From the NCBI GenBank assembly GCA_947625865.1, contig CANQQD010000001.1, positions 62,001-126,000 on the forward strand: a DNA stretch of 64,000 nucleotides. Direction: 5' to 3'. The translations under genes and the position numbers were made by a program. Positions 10,801 to 25,800 of the stretch are shown here, one piece after another (the stretch's first letter is position 1; every line of letters starts with the position of its first letter). Below the pieces are notes generated by a model that searched no databases, had not been told where the DNA came from, and worked only from the letters and a program-made list of their open reading frames with translations. This DNA is from an uncultured Clostridia bacterium (GTDB lineage: Bacteria > Bacillota > Clostridia > Christensenellales > Borkfalkiaceae).

Positions 10801-13800
10801 TCCGCGGTATAGTTGACTTTAAGAGCTATGTTGAACAGAGCCTCGTCGTCCTCGGTGACAAACGCATTGCCGCTGCCGTTGTTGGCAAGCGCGGTATAGC
10901 CCTTCTGGTTTTCAAGGCTTAATACGCCGCCCTTTGCGTTGAGGTCCTTGTATGCGCCGTAGGTCGTGTTGACGTCGTTCACCGTTACGGTGACGTAACG
11001 TTTTTCTACCGTGAACACGCCGACGCGCTCGTTATAGGGGCTTCCGCTCGGATAATTTCCGCCGGCCGACCAACCGCCCTTGAAGTTAAAGCGGTAGTTC
11101 CACAAAACAGACTGGTCTTCAAGCGTTGCGCCGTCCTTGGTTGCCGTTATTTTACTGCTGAATATAGGATATTCGCCCGCATAGGAGAGCTTGCCGTTTG
11201 CCATTCCCGCGTCGCCTGCGCCGACATACGCCGTTGTTACCAGATCGAACGTCACACTGAGTCCGTCTACAAACACGCCGCCCGTGGTGCCCTTATCCTT
11301 GGTGAGGGAAATCGAGTATGCATTGTTGCTTTCATACTGCTTCAATGCATATTCTTCGCCGTAGACGCCTTGCTGGTCGTTGATGAAGATATCCACGTCA
11401 CGGATGGTCACAAAGAACATACCGTAGGTTGCATGTTGCAACTCGGTTGAAATGGGTGTTTTGTAACCCCACATCATATCTGTTCCGATAGAAGTTGAGC
11501 TCTTGCTGTAGTCTTCGGGGAATTGTGTATGCGCTTCATTGCCTTCGGGCAATTTAGTGCGGACAACCGTAACCGCGTAGTTGGGGTTGACGGAGGAATT
11601 ATCCAGCGACAACTCGTATGCGCCGCGCGTGCGGCGGCCGGATACTTCCTCCAATTCAAGCTTGATATTGAGGCTGTCGCCCACCTTGACGGAATAATAT
11701 TGTGTTCCGTCAACTTCTTCACCGTACAGCGCGCGCCAGTTGGTGTTTTCCACCGAGCCGACGTTTATAGTTTCGCCGTACGGTGCGGACTGGTTGTATA
11801 TTTCAATGCGTACCGCGCGCTTTGTAATTGTGTAAACGCCCGCTGTATTTTGATTTTCGTCTGCTTCCGCCCAGTTGCCCTTGAAGGTAACCGCGTAGTC
11901 GGTGCAGTTGGACGTACCCGTTATTGCATAACTGCCGACGTTGTTTAGCCCGGAGCTTAAGCCTTGACGGGTGAGAGTTATGCTGAGCAACGATTCGTCG
12001 TCGTTTGTGGCAAGACCCTCCACGCTGTAGGTGAGAGCCGCCTCGGGTTCGCCGTAGACGGAGGTTTTGTCGGCAATGGTGACGGTCACGGGACGCTTGG
12101 CGACGATAAGTTTTTGCTCAAACGTCTTTTTGCCGTCGATTTGATAGTTGCCGGCGTTGTCACCGCTAAGGGATACGGTTACGTCATAGCCTTTGATTTC
12201 ACCGCTCTCCATCTTAACGCGGAGGAATCCGCTTGCGGAAAGCGTTTCGCTGACAACTGCGCAGCTGACCGAAACATTCGGAATTGTCTCGCCGCCGTCG
12301 TATTTGTTCCACTCGCCCTTGCCGTTGACTCTTGTCACCGTAACATCGGGGTATACTCTTGTATTGCCATAGGTGATGGTCTTTTCTGTGGGTATATTAA
12401 CCGTTACACGGCGCGCTGTAATTGTGTAGTTGACGTCGTCGCTCATTCTCATAGTGTAGTTGGCGTTGTCGTTGCCTTCCGCACTTGCCAAAGTTACCGT
12501 TACGGGATAGGTGCCCACATTGGCTTTTACGTTTGCCGCGGTGCTGTACACAACCGTGACAATGTCGCCTTCAAGCACGCTGTCGCGCAACGCAACATAT
12601 TGCCAATCGTCGGGAACTGCGTCGCCGTACTCGCTTGTGAGGTTGGGGTTAGTTTCGCTTGTGATTTTTGTGACCGCAATGTTCTTTTTGCCGACGGTAA
12701 GCGTGCCCGCTCTGCCGCTCAATGCGGTAAGGCCATCCGTATAAGTGCCGCCGCCGCTCCACAGACCTGTGAATGTTATGTCGTAGTAGCCGTTGACTAT
12801 TGCATAGTTTTCCGCGTCGGTGCTATCAAGGCTCATCCAGACGGCATAATCGCCCGCCATCAAATGTTTGGAAGTACTTGATTTTTGGTTGAGTATTTCA
12901 TACTTGATGACTTTGCCAAAGGCATCTTTATCGCAAGCGAGGATAACGCTGCCCTTGATGCTGCCCACGCTGATTTCCGAATACGTGAAGGTAGCATCTT
13001 CGCCATACATTACGGAAGCGTTGTTTACGCGCAAGCCTATGCCGCGCTTGTTGACGGTGTAAATACCGTGGTTAGGCGTGCTGGTCGTGCCAATAAAGCT
13101 AAAGTTGTAGTTGTTTGTTGTATCGTTTCCGTCAACTGCCGCCTCTATATCGTAGGCGCCTGCGGCAAGGTATTTCTCTCCGCGCAGGTGCGCTGCCTTA
13201 TCTTTGATAGAAAGGGTAATAGCTTTCGTGACAGCTTCCATATCGGCAGCCACTATACCGCTTGTAATGTCTTGCCAAGTGAGCTCTCTTCCCGCTTCGC
13301 CATAGGTGGCAACCTTGTCGTCTATTGTGAGCGTAACGGATTTTTTATTTATAGTGTAATTGCCGCATACTTTGACTTCGCTTTCGTCGTCCACTCCGGT
13401 GCGCGCTTTATTGCCAATAATGGTTATCTCGTACTCGTTGGTGGAGACTAAGACGTTGCCGTTCTCAAGAAGTTGGACGTTGTCGCCGATAACTGTCTTT
13501 GTGCTGTCGAAGATGGTTACGCCGTCGCGCGTGATAGCAATATTTATTGTATAGTCGCCGACATTCTTTGCGCCGTCCATGCTTAACTTAATAGCCATTG
13601 CAGGCGCGCTCATTCTGTCGCCTTCGACAGCGACAGGCACGACAAACGTAACGAAGCTGTTGTCGTGATCGTTTGTAACCTCTTCGGTCCAGCCGCGGTT
13701 CCTTGAATTAAATTCAGTTGCCGTGTGGCTCGCGCCGTCGTATGTGACGGTCTTGTCGAGTAGCGTAACGGTGACCTTACGCTTTTCTACCGTGAAGGTG

Positions 13801-16800
13801 CCCGCTGTGCCTTGATGTTCGTCTTCTTCCGACCAACTGCCCTCGAACGTCACCTCGTAGTTTTTATTGTTGCAAACTGCCGAGATGGAGCACTTGCCCG
13901 CATAGTCCGCGCTTGATGTGTCGCTGTTGAGAATCAACGCTATCTGCAACGAGTCGCCCGGAATGACATAGGTCTTTGCGGTTTGGTTGTGTTCGGAGAT
14001 ACCGGTCGTATCGGTAAAGCCGGTGACATACCAGCCGAGGCCTTCGCCTTCCTGCTGGCTGAGGTTGGTGTAGGTGCGGCCGCCGAATACGCCGCCCTGG
14101 TCGTTAATTTTGACGGTGAGCTTGCGCACGGTGATTTTGTAAGTGCCCGCGTGGTCTTTGTTGGAATCTTCACCATTCCAACTGCCCGTGAAGTTCACTT
14201 CGTAATTATTATTGTTGTTCCAGCTGCCCGTAATTGCATACTCGCCGACGGCGTTGCTGCCCGTCCTTATAAGCGATATGTCGAGTTGGTCGCTGCTTAT
14301 GATGCCTTGGCTGCCCGTTTCTGTATGGTCGTTGGTGCAGGTGATTGTGCCCCTTGAAAGTGCGACTTCCTCTTCGCCATAGACGGAGGTTTTGTCTTCT
14401 ATTGCAACGTTCAATTGACGCTTGTTGACCGTGAATACACTGCTGCCCGCATAGGTGACAACATAGTTGGTCTTGATATCTTCATTCGCTTTCTCGCGCC
14501 ACTCGCCGTTTGCGGAGTAAATGTTTGCATCTTTGGCTTCGCCCAACAGTCTGAGCTGAATTGCCTTTGCGAACAGTTCTTCATCGGCGGGCAGAACGCC
14601 CGTTGCCGTCCAGTAATCATTGTCGGTATATGCTGTGACAGCTTGCGTCTTTGCAAGGAAGTCAACTGCCCAGTCGGTGCCGTTGTAAACCGCATAAGAC
14701 TTCTCCTTAACGTTGACGGTGACTTCAAGCTGCTTTATAGTGAACGTGCCGTTTTGTATTCTGTCGATGACATAGTTGTTTTTGTCGGCTTCATTGGTGA
14801 CTTCGCCAATGATATTGTATGTGCCTGCATTCCAATTGCCGCTATAATCTATTTTGAGCGTAACCGCAAATGCAGCCTCTTCCTCTTTTGTTACAAACGG
14901 AGGCATGCTACCGTTCAATACGTTGGTAGCCGTCCACGCGTCGGTAAGGTCTGACTTTTGCCTTACGGTAGGCTCAACGCCCGTGCCCTTGTAAACGTCC
15001 TCCTGGTTGGCGACGGTTATTTCAAGACGGCGGGGATAGATGCGGTAGCCGTTTGTAACTGTGTAGGTGGTTCCCTCTGCGCTGCCGCGTATCTCATGCT
15101 CTGCAACATCTTGTGCCGTAACGTTGCCGGTGTCGGTGGCGATCTTGTGCGCACAATCAAACGTTACTTTATAGTTGTCGTTTTTATAGGTAACTTTGAT
15201 GGAATACCAGCCCGCGTTGAGCTGATGACCCAACTCGCTGAATTTGTCCTCACCGACAATTTCGATTACGATATCAAGGCTGTCGCCCGGCTTTATGTCG
15301 CCCAAGGTTACACCCCATGCGGTGTATTGCGTGGAGTCTATGGTTAAATGCTGGTTGTTGCCGTAAACGCCGCTCTGGCTGTAAACGGTGACGGTGACAG
15401 GGCGCGGCGTTATGGTGTAAACGCCCGCCTTGCCGCTGTTTTCGCCATCTTTCCAGTGGCCGCTGAAAGTTACATTGTAGTTTTTGCCGCTCGCTGCGCC
15501 CGTTATGGAATACTTGCCTGCGTTGTTCCCCGTAGCCTTTGTCAAGGTGACGCCGAGGTCTCCCCTGTTGTCGCCCGTGGCAAGGTCGGAATCGGTTATG
15601 CTCCAAGTGAGGTCGGCCTCTTCGTCGCCGTAGGTGGAGCTTGCGTCATTGATGGTGACGGTGATAGCCTTTGCGGTTATGGTATATATGCCCGCGGTGA
15701 GGTTGTGTTCCGCACCCGTCCAGTTGCCGCTGAAGATTACATTGTAGTTCTTATTGGCATTGCCCGCGGTTACTTCGCCGGTAATAGGATAGCTGCCGAC
15801 TTCCCAAGTGCCTTTGTTGTCAATGGTCAATACAACCGTGAACGCCGCTTCGTCTTCGCCGACAAATTCGCCGTCCGTCACAGACCATTTACCTTCGCCT
15901 TGCTGCGCGGTGTGTTCGGTGTTCTTGCCGCTGTATACGCCGCTCTGGTCGGCTATGGTAATGGTTATACTGCGGGCGTAAATTTCAAAGGCTTCGGTTG
16001 CACCGTCGCAGGTGATTGAATAGTTTTTGTTGGTAATTGTTGCTGTCAGCTCGTACTTGCCGACGTTGACTTCACTGCCCGTACGCTTAATTGTCAAGCC
16101 CAAACCGGCTTGAATTGCCTCGTTATCGCTCCAATCGTCGCCCGGTGCAAGCGCAACGCTTGTTTGGGCGTTGGTTGCAACGCCGAGAACAAACTCGGTG
16201 TTTTTAAGGTTTGAAGAGCCGTCCGTGCCGTCATATTCGTGACGCTGTGTGTTGAGAGTAATGCGGATCTCTCTTGCTTTCACGGTGAACAGATTTTCCG
16301 CTTCCGCCGTGTAGCTGTTCTCTTCGTTGAGAGTGAGTTCGCTCTTGCTCTCGCCCGCAACAAATGTGACATTGTAGTTGGAGTTGTAGGTGTACTTTAC
16401 TTGCAATGCGTAGTCGCCGACAATGAGCGAGCCCGTCTCCGCATTATTGTTGTTGTACTTATTGTTGTCCTGTTCTACGAGGCTTATGGCAATGACAAGC
16501 GTTTCGGTGTCCAATATGCCGTTGCCGTCGCCCGATTCGGAAATATCTTTCCAGGCAACTTCCTTGAGGCTGCTGACATTTATGGGGTCGCCGTAGACAT
16601 TGTTGTTTTGAGGCAAAATCTGCACTTTTACATTGCGGGGCTTAACAGTGTATGTGCCCGCAGTGTTATTATTTACGCCAAACTTGTTGCCCGCGTTGGA
16701 TGTATTATCCCAATCGCCCATCCACGATACAACCTTATAGTCGCCGTTGTCACACGTAGCCACAATGGGATATTTGCCCGCATTGACGTCGATATGCGTA

Positions 16801-19800
16801 GCCTGTAAAGTGATTTGCAAGTCGTCGTCTGCAACCTTGGCGTTGCCTTCTTTGTATGTGCTGGATTTGTCCAACGTGGCAACCCAATCCGTGCCCTCAT
16901 TTTGACTTAATGTGACGTTTTGGCTGTCGTAGAACTTCTCCTGATTTTTGATTTGCACAGTTATAAGTCTCTGGGTGATGTGGAAGTACGCATTATCCGT
17001 GACATAGCTGATCGTATAGTTGTGGTTTTCGTTGCCCGTGTAAGTATAGCTCAACGCATAATCGCCGACGTGAACGTCTTTGTTTTCACGGCTCAACGTG
17101 AATGTCGCAAAGTAATCGGTGTCCTTGTGGTCGTCGCGGGTGTAGATTTGACCCTTGCTGACATACCAGTTGCCGTAGTTGCCCGCTTCGTTTGTGCCCT
17201 GCGTGGAGGTTATTTCGCCCGCTGTGCCGTCGTACTCGTGAGTTTGCCCTAATATGGTTATTTCCAGCTTGGCGGGGTTGATGGTGAAGGTGCCCGCTGT
17301 GCCTTTATGTCCGTCAGCTTCAGACCAGCTGCCCTGGAATACAACGGTGTAGTTGCCGCTGTCGTGCTCCGTGCCGAGCTTACCAATCAAATAATATGTG
17401 CCCGCGTCGACGGGGTTTTCAGCCGTGGAGATGGTGATATCCAGCACGTCTGCGCCCATTATGGCTTCGCCCGCGGCGTTCTGCGCCGATACGGCCAACC
17501 ATGCCTTTTGGTCGGGAGCGTCGCCCGAAAGGGTGCCGCACTTCGTTGAGTCGTATGTTGAGGACTGGTCGCTTATGGTGACAAGTATCACACGCTTCTC
17601 AACATAGAACGCGTTGGTTATGGTAGACCTTTCAACAGGCAACTCTGCGTTGGAGGCATAGCCCTCCTTGTCGCTTAGGTTGGAGTTGTCGCCCTTTAAG
17701 GTAACATTGTAGTTAGAGTTGCTGTATTCAACTACAAGGTTATACCAGCCGACTTTGTAATGACCGCTTGTCGACTTATCGGAAGGTTCCGCAACCGCAA
17801 GTTTGATTGTGATATTGAGGTTGTCGCTGCCGACAAGTCCGCTATCATCGTCGGCTGTCTCTACGGTGTATGCAACGTCCACAACCTGGTTTACCGTCAA
17901 ATCGGTGCCATATACTCCCGACTGGCCCTTTATGGTTACGGTTACGGGACGGGCGGTGATCGAGTATGCCTCGTTCCCTTCGTTGCTTACCGTGAGGGCG
18001 TAGTCGTCGTTGCCCCACTCTGTAAGGGAAATCTTGTAGTTGCCTACAGTAACGCCTAAAGCCTTGCTGAGCACAAGTTTAAGAGCTTCGTCTATGGGCT
18101 TGCCGTCAAGATTGTTTTCTTTGAACAGTTCGCCGAGTTTTTCGGTTGCGCTTGTTGTGAACTCCCACGCCGTGCCGTATGCAACGCTGGGAATTGCGGG
18201 CTCTGTGCCGTCATAGACGCTTGACTGGTCTTTGAGCGTTATCTGAAGTGCAAGCTTGCTGACGGTGTATGTGCCGGCTTGTTTGAAGTTTTCGCCCGCG
18301 CCGCTCCAGCTGCCGCTGAACGTCACGGTGTAGTTGTCTTCGGAAGTTCCTTCCACTTCGCCCTTGATTGCATAGGTCGTGGCGCGCCATACGCCGGAAA
18401 CGTTATCGATAGACAGCGTAACGTTAAATTTATCGGTTGTCTTATCCCCCGGGATAAGCGCGTCGTCTGCAACGCTCCAATGAGGGTCGCCCTGTTCAAG
18501 GGTGTACTTTTCGCTTGCCGAGGTGCCCGCAAACACGTCGGATTGGTCGCCGATGTTCACGGTGATGGCTTTTTTGTCTATTGTGTAGGTGCCGGCTTTG
18601 GCTTCGTGTTCGTCTTCGCCTGCCCAGTCGCCTTCCCATGTTATGGTGTAGTTGACGTTCGTCCAGCTGCCCGTTATTGCATAGGCGCCGGCGTTCACGC
18701 CCTCATCTTTATGCAATGTGATACCGAGGTTGTCGCGCGTGCCGCTGTGGAGTACCACAGGCTCGCCGATATCGTTGGTGACTGCTGTTACGGTGTAGTC
18801 TCTTTCGCCAAACGCATTGCCGCCGAGCTCTGTACCGTCGTAGGTATGACCCTTGTCGTTTATGCGCACGGTGATTTCACGCTTTTGGACGTCAAACGCG
18901 CCCACAACCGTCAGCGAGCCGTCTGCGGGGCTGATTTCGTTGTTGTTGCCGAACGAATCATTGCTGTATCTGAATGTGATCGTGTAGTTTTGGTTTTGCC
19001 TAAACGTAAGCTTGACGCTGTATGTGCCTGCAAGAATGTAGTGCCCTGCAAAGTATTTTACGTCAAGAATTTCCACGCCGAATGTAAGCGTTTCACCCGC
19101 GACCATAGTCCCGCTTGTAACCGTCCAGCCGGCGCCGGATATCGCAAGATAATTTGTTGTTATTGTCGCGCTCTGCGAGCCGTATACGGGGGTTTGCTTT
19201 TTAAATTCAACCGTAATTGCAATGGGAGTAATTTCGTAAACGCCCGCATTGCCGTCTCTGGCTTCGGTAAATGTGCCGGCTCCGCCCTCGGATTCCCAGT
19301 CGCCTGTAAGCGTTATGGTGTAGTTGCCGCTGTCCGCGCCCATTACGGAGCCCTGTATGGGATATTTGCCCACATTCCATGTGCCGTCCACATTAGACAT
19401 AACGGAACGCGCAACGCTCACTGTGTCGCCTTCAATCAAGCCGTTATCGGCGGCTGTGAGGGTCATAGGTGCAAGCTTTGTGGGACGTTGACCCGTGTAC
19501 TGCCCGCTTCCGTTTTCGATTTCAACGGAGATCGCCTTGGGAGTGACTGTATAGGCGCCCTCTTCAAGCGTAATTTCATAGTTTGCGCGGACAGGCGGTT
19601 GTTCATCTGTAATCGGCTTCAAAACGAGCGTGTATTTGCCGACCTTGATATTGCCGGAAGTGCTCTTCGGCGGTTCTTCTTTGAATTGGACTTCGCCCAA
19701 GCGCTCGAACTCCGTCTTGTCGGGTCCATAGTAGCCGTCGCCGCCGGCAGTCCATTTGATGGATCTTTCGGTATATTCCGTGCCGTATACCACCGTCGTG

Positions 19801-22800
19801 CTTTCGGGCGTTACGGTGACTTTGCGCTTTTCGATAGTCAGAGCAGCTGCGCCGCTTGTATATTCCGCACCGCCGGTAGTAGTTACTGTGTAGATACCTT
19901 TGGGATCCCTGTTTTCATTGGGGAACACGGGGTTGCCGACAACGACAATGTCGTAGTTGGCGTTATCGCCGAGGTCGTCGAATTTGCCGTCTTCGGCAGT
20001 GGCTGTTTTGTCTTCTTCCGTTGCAAGACGTGCATAAACATAGCACTTGCCCGCGTCGGCAACGGCAATGCCCGCCTCATAGGGCTTGCCTTCTTTTGTT
20101 GCCGTATCGTAGTACCAAATACCTATGACAAGCACGAGGTTATCGCCATTGACGATAGCTCCGCCCTCGCCGAGTAATGCGCCGCGGACGATCCAATCGG
20201 TGCCCATAACGTTGCCGATAAGCAACTCATAGTGACCGCCATGTCCGTCGTTTGCGTAATGGTAGAGTTTTGCGCCCTCGGGAAGGTTGCCGTATTTAAC
20301 CGTTACGCCCTGCACCGTTACGCCGATAGGACGCTTGTCGATAATAAGCGCGCCCACTGCCGTAACTTTGCCCTCCGCAGGCGAAAGCTGACTATCTTTA
20401 TAGTAGAAAGTCACATCGTAGTTGGCGTTGTTGTAAACGGCGTAGATATCGCAAGATGTGCCGACCGTTGTTTCCTTAGTTGCGTTTGTGGTGAAACTCA
20501 AACTCAACGTGTCGCTGTTGTTGAGGGTGTTTTGGTTGAGGCGACCTACAAGCGCGCCCGAAAGCTCGCCGTAATCGGGGTGATAGCCCTCTGCGAACTC
20601 CTTGAACTTCCATGCCGTATTCTGGGCGGCAGAAAGCGCAGGATTCTCGCCATAGGTGTTGTGCTGTTCGAGAATTTCGATCGCTATTTTGCGCGCAACC
20701 ATCTTATAGGTGCCCGCATGAGCCGCATAAGGCGTTTTGTCGGAATATTGTCCGGCGCCCGTAAAGTCGCCCTCGAAGGTAACATTGTAGTTGGCGTTGC
20801 TGTATGCGCCGTAAATAGCGTAACCTTTATCGTTGACAGACGCGCCGGGAGCTTTGGTCAACGTCAGGTTGAGGCTGTCGCCCTCGACGATCGCGCTGCC
20901 TGAGGTATATTTGCTGTCAGAGGACAACGTGGCATGCCATGCTCCGTTCTCGGCATCCGCGCCCATTTCCTGGCTTACGATCTCTTCCTCGCCGTAAATT
21001 GCATATTGGTTATGAATGTGCACAACAATCCGGCGTGCGGTTATTTCAACCGCCTGGGAGGCGCCAACAAACGTGACGTTGTAGTCCTCGTTTGTATATT
21101 CGGGCGTTACCGACCACAAGCCAACGCCTGCGCCGGAGTCTTTTTTGAGAGTGATTTTGAGAGTTTCAAGGGTATCGTCCTGCTTATCCCCGGCAGCCTT
21201 TTTAACAAGCCCGTCGCAAGTGAATACGTCGGTCAGCGACCAGCCGCCCTTGCTGCCGGTTGCAGTGCGATACTCTTCACCAAATGTGAGTATATCGTCG
21301 ATATGCTCCTGCCCGTCATACTCAAACGTCATAACGTCGTGATTGATAGTTACGGTGATATCGCGCTTGTTGACGGTGTAGGTGCCGGCTTTATCCTTGT
21401 TGCCATCCTCGCCCTTCCAGCTGCCGGTAAAGGATACGGTGTAGTTGTCGCAAATTCTGCCCTCATCGTGCGTGGTATCGAATTTGCCCACCATTGCATA
21501 GCTGCCCGTGCCGAGATAGCCGCTTCCGCGGACGCTGCCGTCGGCCCCTGCAAGGCTGAAGCTGATGCATGCCGAAAGCTCGACGAGGTCGTCGGCCAGA
21601 ATGGCGCTGCCCGCATACTCGGAATTGGCGCTCCAGGCGGTTTGGGCGGAAATTGCGCTGTTGATAGCCTCCAACGTCATATCGCCGTAGTTGCTGTTGG
21701 CGTCTGCAGGCGTAATGACAATCTTGCGCTTGCTTATCGTGCAAGTGCCTGCGTGAGTATTATAGTCGCCGCTCATATGGGCGTCGCCTGCATAGCTGCC
21801 GCCGCCGCTCCATAAGCCTTTGAAGTAGAATTTATAGTTGGCGTTGAGGCCGCTGCCGTCAACGATTATGGCGTAGCTGCCCACCTTGAGCACGGAATTA
21901 TGATCCTTGTCGGTGAAGTCACTTTCGGTTGTGGCAAGTTTGAGCGTTATGCCGAGGTTGTCGCCATTGTATTGGGCGGTGTCTTTCGTCCAGTTCTTTT
22001 TGATTGTATCGTCGCCGTAACCGTCTTCGGAAACTTCCCAGACTACGTCTTGCGCACTGTTTACCTCAATGGAAACGCCATAGACGAAGTCGGGCAAGTC
22101 GCCGATATTAATTATTATGTTACGCTGAACGATCTCGTAACCGTTCTCTTCGCCTTTAAACGTTACTTCGTAGTTACTGTTCGTATAACCTGCGATGAGC
22201 TTATAGTTGCCGACAGCCGCGCCCAATTCTTTGGTGATGGTGATTTGAAGGTCGTCCTTTATATGGGTGCCGGAAGGCGTAACGATAGCTTCGCCCTCTT
22301 TGTAGGTACTACTACTTGAAAGCGCCGCAGACCAAACCGGTTGGTCTGCCAAAACGAGCTCGCCGTCGCCGTATACGCTCGTCTGCTTTTTGAGCTTTAT
22401 GTCTATCTTGCGCGGCGTGATTGTAACGGCGTTGACGCCGTTTTCAAATTCTACGGTATAGCTGCCCGTAGTTGTGTACGCGCCGTTTATGGAGTAAGTG
22501 CCCACGGTCACACCGGGGTCCTTCTTCAATGTGACGCCGAGGATATCCTTTTCGTCGCCTGCGGCAAGATTGCTGCCCTCTTTAAGCTTCCACGTCAACT
22601 CTTCGGCGGTGGGCTCTTCGCCGTTGTACTCGTGCGTAACCGGGTTAATTGTGATTATTATTGAGCGGGGGGTGAGCTCGATTGTGCCTGCGTGTGAGGC
22701 ATATGCGGTGCCGTTAAATGCGGAATCGCTGCCGTAGTTGCCCTCGCCCGCGAACGAGCCGCCCAATGTAATGGTGTATTGGTCGCCGACGTAGAATTCC

Positions 22801-25800
22801 GCGCCGTTGCCGCCAAAATAGTTGGATTTGGTTAATTCTTTGTTATAAATAACCGCAATGGCATACTTGCCGCCGTTGAGGTTGGAGGTTGCGCCCTTGC
22901 TCCAATTATCGTCGGCGGTTACTATTTTGAGAGAAATGCCCTTGCTGAACAACTCCTCGTCGGCTGCGAGAATCGCATCGCCGGTGTAATCGGAGTTATT
23001 GGTTGACGACGTCCAAGTAAGAAGCTCTTTTATTTTCTCTTCAAGATTGGTTTTGGTTATGTCGCCGTATTCTTTTGTGACGTCATCGGGCGTGATCACT
23101 ATTTCACGCGGGGTGACGGTGTATGTGCCGGCATGCTTGTTGTTGGCATCGCCGCTCTTCCAACTGCCTACGAATGTGATTTTGTAGTTTTCGTTGACGG
23201 CCTCAATATGCGCGCCTTCATTGGTGTTGACAATGGCATATTTGCCCACAAGCAGACTGCCGCCGTTGGTATTATAATGTCCGTCCTTTATGGCAAGGCT
23301 TATGCCGAGGCTGTCGTTTTTGTAAACAATGTAATGCTTGGACGAGGATTCCGAATCTGCCCAGTCCTCTTCCCAGTTCCATTCCACGCCGTACGTGCCG
23401 TACTCGCTCGGGGCGACAAGGCTCCAGCCGCTGCCTTCCGTACTGTTGAGGGTAAGGGGTTGCCCATACGCGGCCCCCTTATCTTCGATTTTTACAACTA
23501 TGTTACGGGCGACGATTTCAAATGCGCCCAAAATTGTAGTGCTGCCCGTGAAGTTACCGCCCGCACTGATAGTGACATTTGCATCGCCCACGTTGGTGTT
23601 GTTGGTATAAGATATTATCTTGAACAGGCCGTCCGTCAACTCAACTTCGTTGTCGGCGGTTGCGTGTTGCTTGAAGGTGATTGTCTTTTCCCCAACAGTC
23701 ACTCTGACTTCGGTGATAGTTTTATTTTCGATAGCGGTGCCTGTGTACACCTTTTGGGGCATAGTAACTTCAACTTTCAGCGTGCCGATATCCAGCGGCG
23801 TAATTTCAAAGGTCTGGGTGCCTACGGCGTTACCGCTGCGGTCAAAGGCGTAGTTGTGGTTGTTAACGGTAACTTCAACGTCATATCTGCCCACATTGAC
23901 GGGTTTGCTGTCGCCAAACTCACCGCTACCTGATACTCTGTATCTAAGGGCGAAGTTGTCTCTCAAATCTTTGTTGACTTGCTCTCTGTCAGGGCCGTCT
24001 TTATTGATAAGCGTGAAAGTTATATCGGGAGTTTGTTCCTGAGCGTTGTAAACCAGACTTTCAATACTATCCAAAGACAGTATAGACGGAAGAACGGTAT
24101 AATTATAATTTTCACCCGATTCAAGTTTGTAGTTGCCGTCGGCAAAGCCCAGCGTAAACGTATAGGGATGGACGCCGTCAACCCAATTGACGTTGGTGAA
24201 TAATTTGAGTGCGGAAATCGTATCCCAATTGCTTTCCTCGCCGTCCAAAGTAAATGTGTCGGCAAGTAAAGTTGACGGGGCGCCCTTTTGGTAGCCGCCC
24301 AGCGAAACAACGACTATGCGGTCTTTGCCGCCCTCTGACCACTTGTAGGTTATGGTGTAGCCTATACCCTTTACGTCTGTGGAGGTGACTGAACTGAAGT
24401 TGAATGTCCACGCGCCGTTGCCGCCGTAGCGATTTTTGGCAGTTGACCCGGCAATATCGCCCTTGAAGTGGGAATTGCCGTTGTAGTAGGCCTCGGTCAC
24501 TGCCTGGGTGGCGTATACGCCCAGTTGTTCAATGACAAACTGTACGGTTTGTTCGTTTGCGCCTTTTGCGAACTGGAAGTTCTCCGAATTAAGCGTAACC
24601 TTAACGTCGTATGTGCCCGCATTGAAAGGATGTTCATTAACTAATTTTGCGTTATTTTTTTCAACGCCGGAAGATTCAGAATATGCAATATTGCAATCCT
24701 TGAGTTGCGGCACAACGCTGTTGCCGTCGTCATCGTTGGTAAATGTGATAGTAGGCAATTGCTCCGCACGGTTGAACGTGAGGCTGCCGGGAGTAACCAC
24801 CGCTACGGTGGCTTTGCCAACGTTAAACTCGATTACATAAGTTCCCGTGTAGTTGCCCTTGCCCGTTGCAACAAGACGGTAAGTACCCGCGTTTACGACC
24901 GCCGTTTCCCTATTCCAACTATCACCGTTCTTTTTGTACAGTTGCCTATCATAGTCGCTGTCTAACGCCATGGAGACAAGTTTATCCGTTTCGGTTTTCT
25001 CTGCGCCTTGAGGGCCGTATCTGAAAATGGTTGTGTAGGATAAATTGGTGCCCGTGTAAACAAAGTGTTGTTCAGACAGCTGGGTTTCGAAAATTTCGCT
25101 GTCGTTTTTGCTTGCAGGGTTTTCGTTATTGTAGGAAGCCAAGCCTAAACTCTTGGGCGAAATTGTAAACTTCAACGTTACGGTGCCGCTGTAGTTGTTT
25201 GCGCCCGTGATGGTTACCGTCGCGTTATCGGAGGCGGTGATGTTGTTGGAATATGCAAGCGTATAGTCGCCTTTGCCGTCCGCGACAACCGTCAATGCCG
25301 TGCCGTTATAAAGCACGCTTGCAACGGGCGTCCAGGGGTTGGCAATGTATACGTATTTGCCGTTTATCCTGCCGTTAGCTCTGTCAAGTTCGCCCGCTTT
25401 TTTGTCATAATCTTCACTGAAAGTAATGGTGAGCAGTTCGTCTGACTGTTGCAGTTCCTTGGCGTTGATATTGTAGATTATTGTGGTTTGGTAAGTGTTG
25501 CCGGACAGGCGGAAATTGCCCGTTTCCTTTAAGGAAATGCGCACTGTGTATTGTCCGACGTCTTGGTGGTCGTGTGTGCCTTCCGCAACCGCCGTGCTGC
25601 TTTCAAATGTGCCTGCCCAGCCGCTGTACCCAAACTGTGCATAGTAATTAATTGCAGTGAGATCGCCTAACCCACTGACAGGTGTACGACTGTTGGGTAA
25701 AGCGTTGCTTGAATTATTGTCGTTGGTAAACCATACCCACAGGCGGTGGCTTGCGCCGTCGTAGGTGATCTGCAAATCGTCGCCAGCCAAAGGCGTTGTG

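Noticed and set aside
8892..10922. 676-residue open frame on the plus strand inside the giant gene, and similar long ones (for example 18279-20177)
   Set aside because: Antisense to the continuous MBG-coding frame; composition is Cys/Val/Arg-rich with no domain, no promoter and no ribosome site. Such frames arise from codon bias of the repeat-coding strand.
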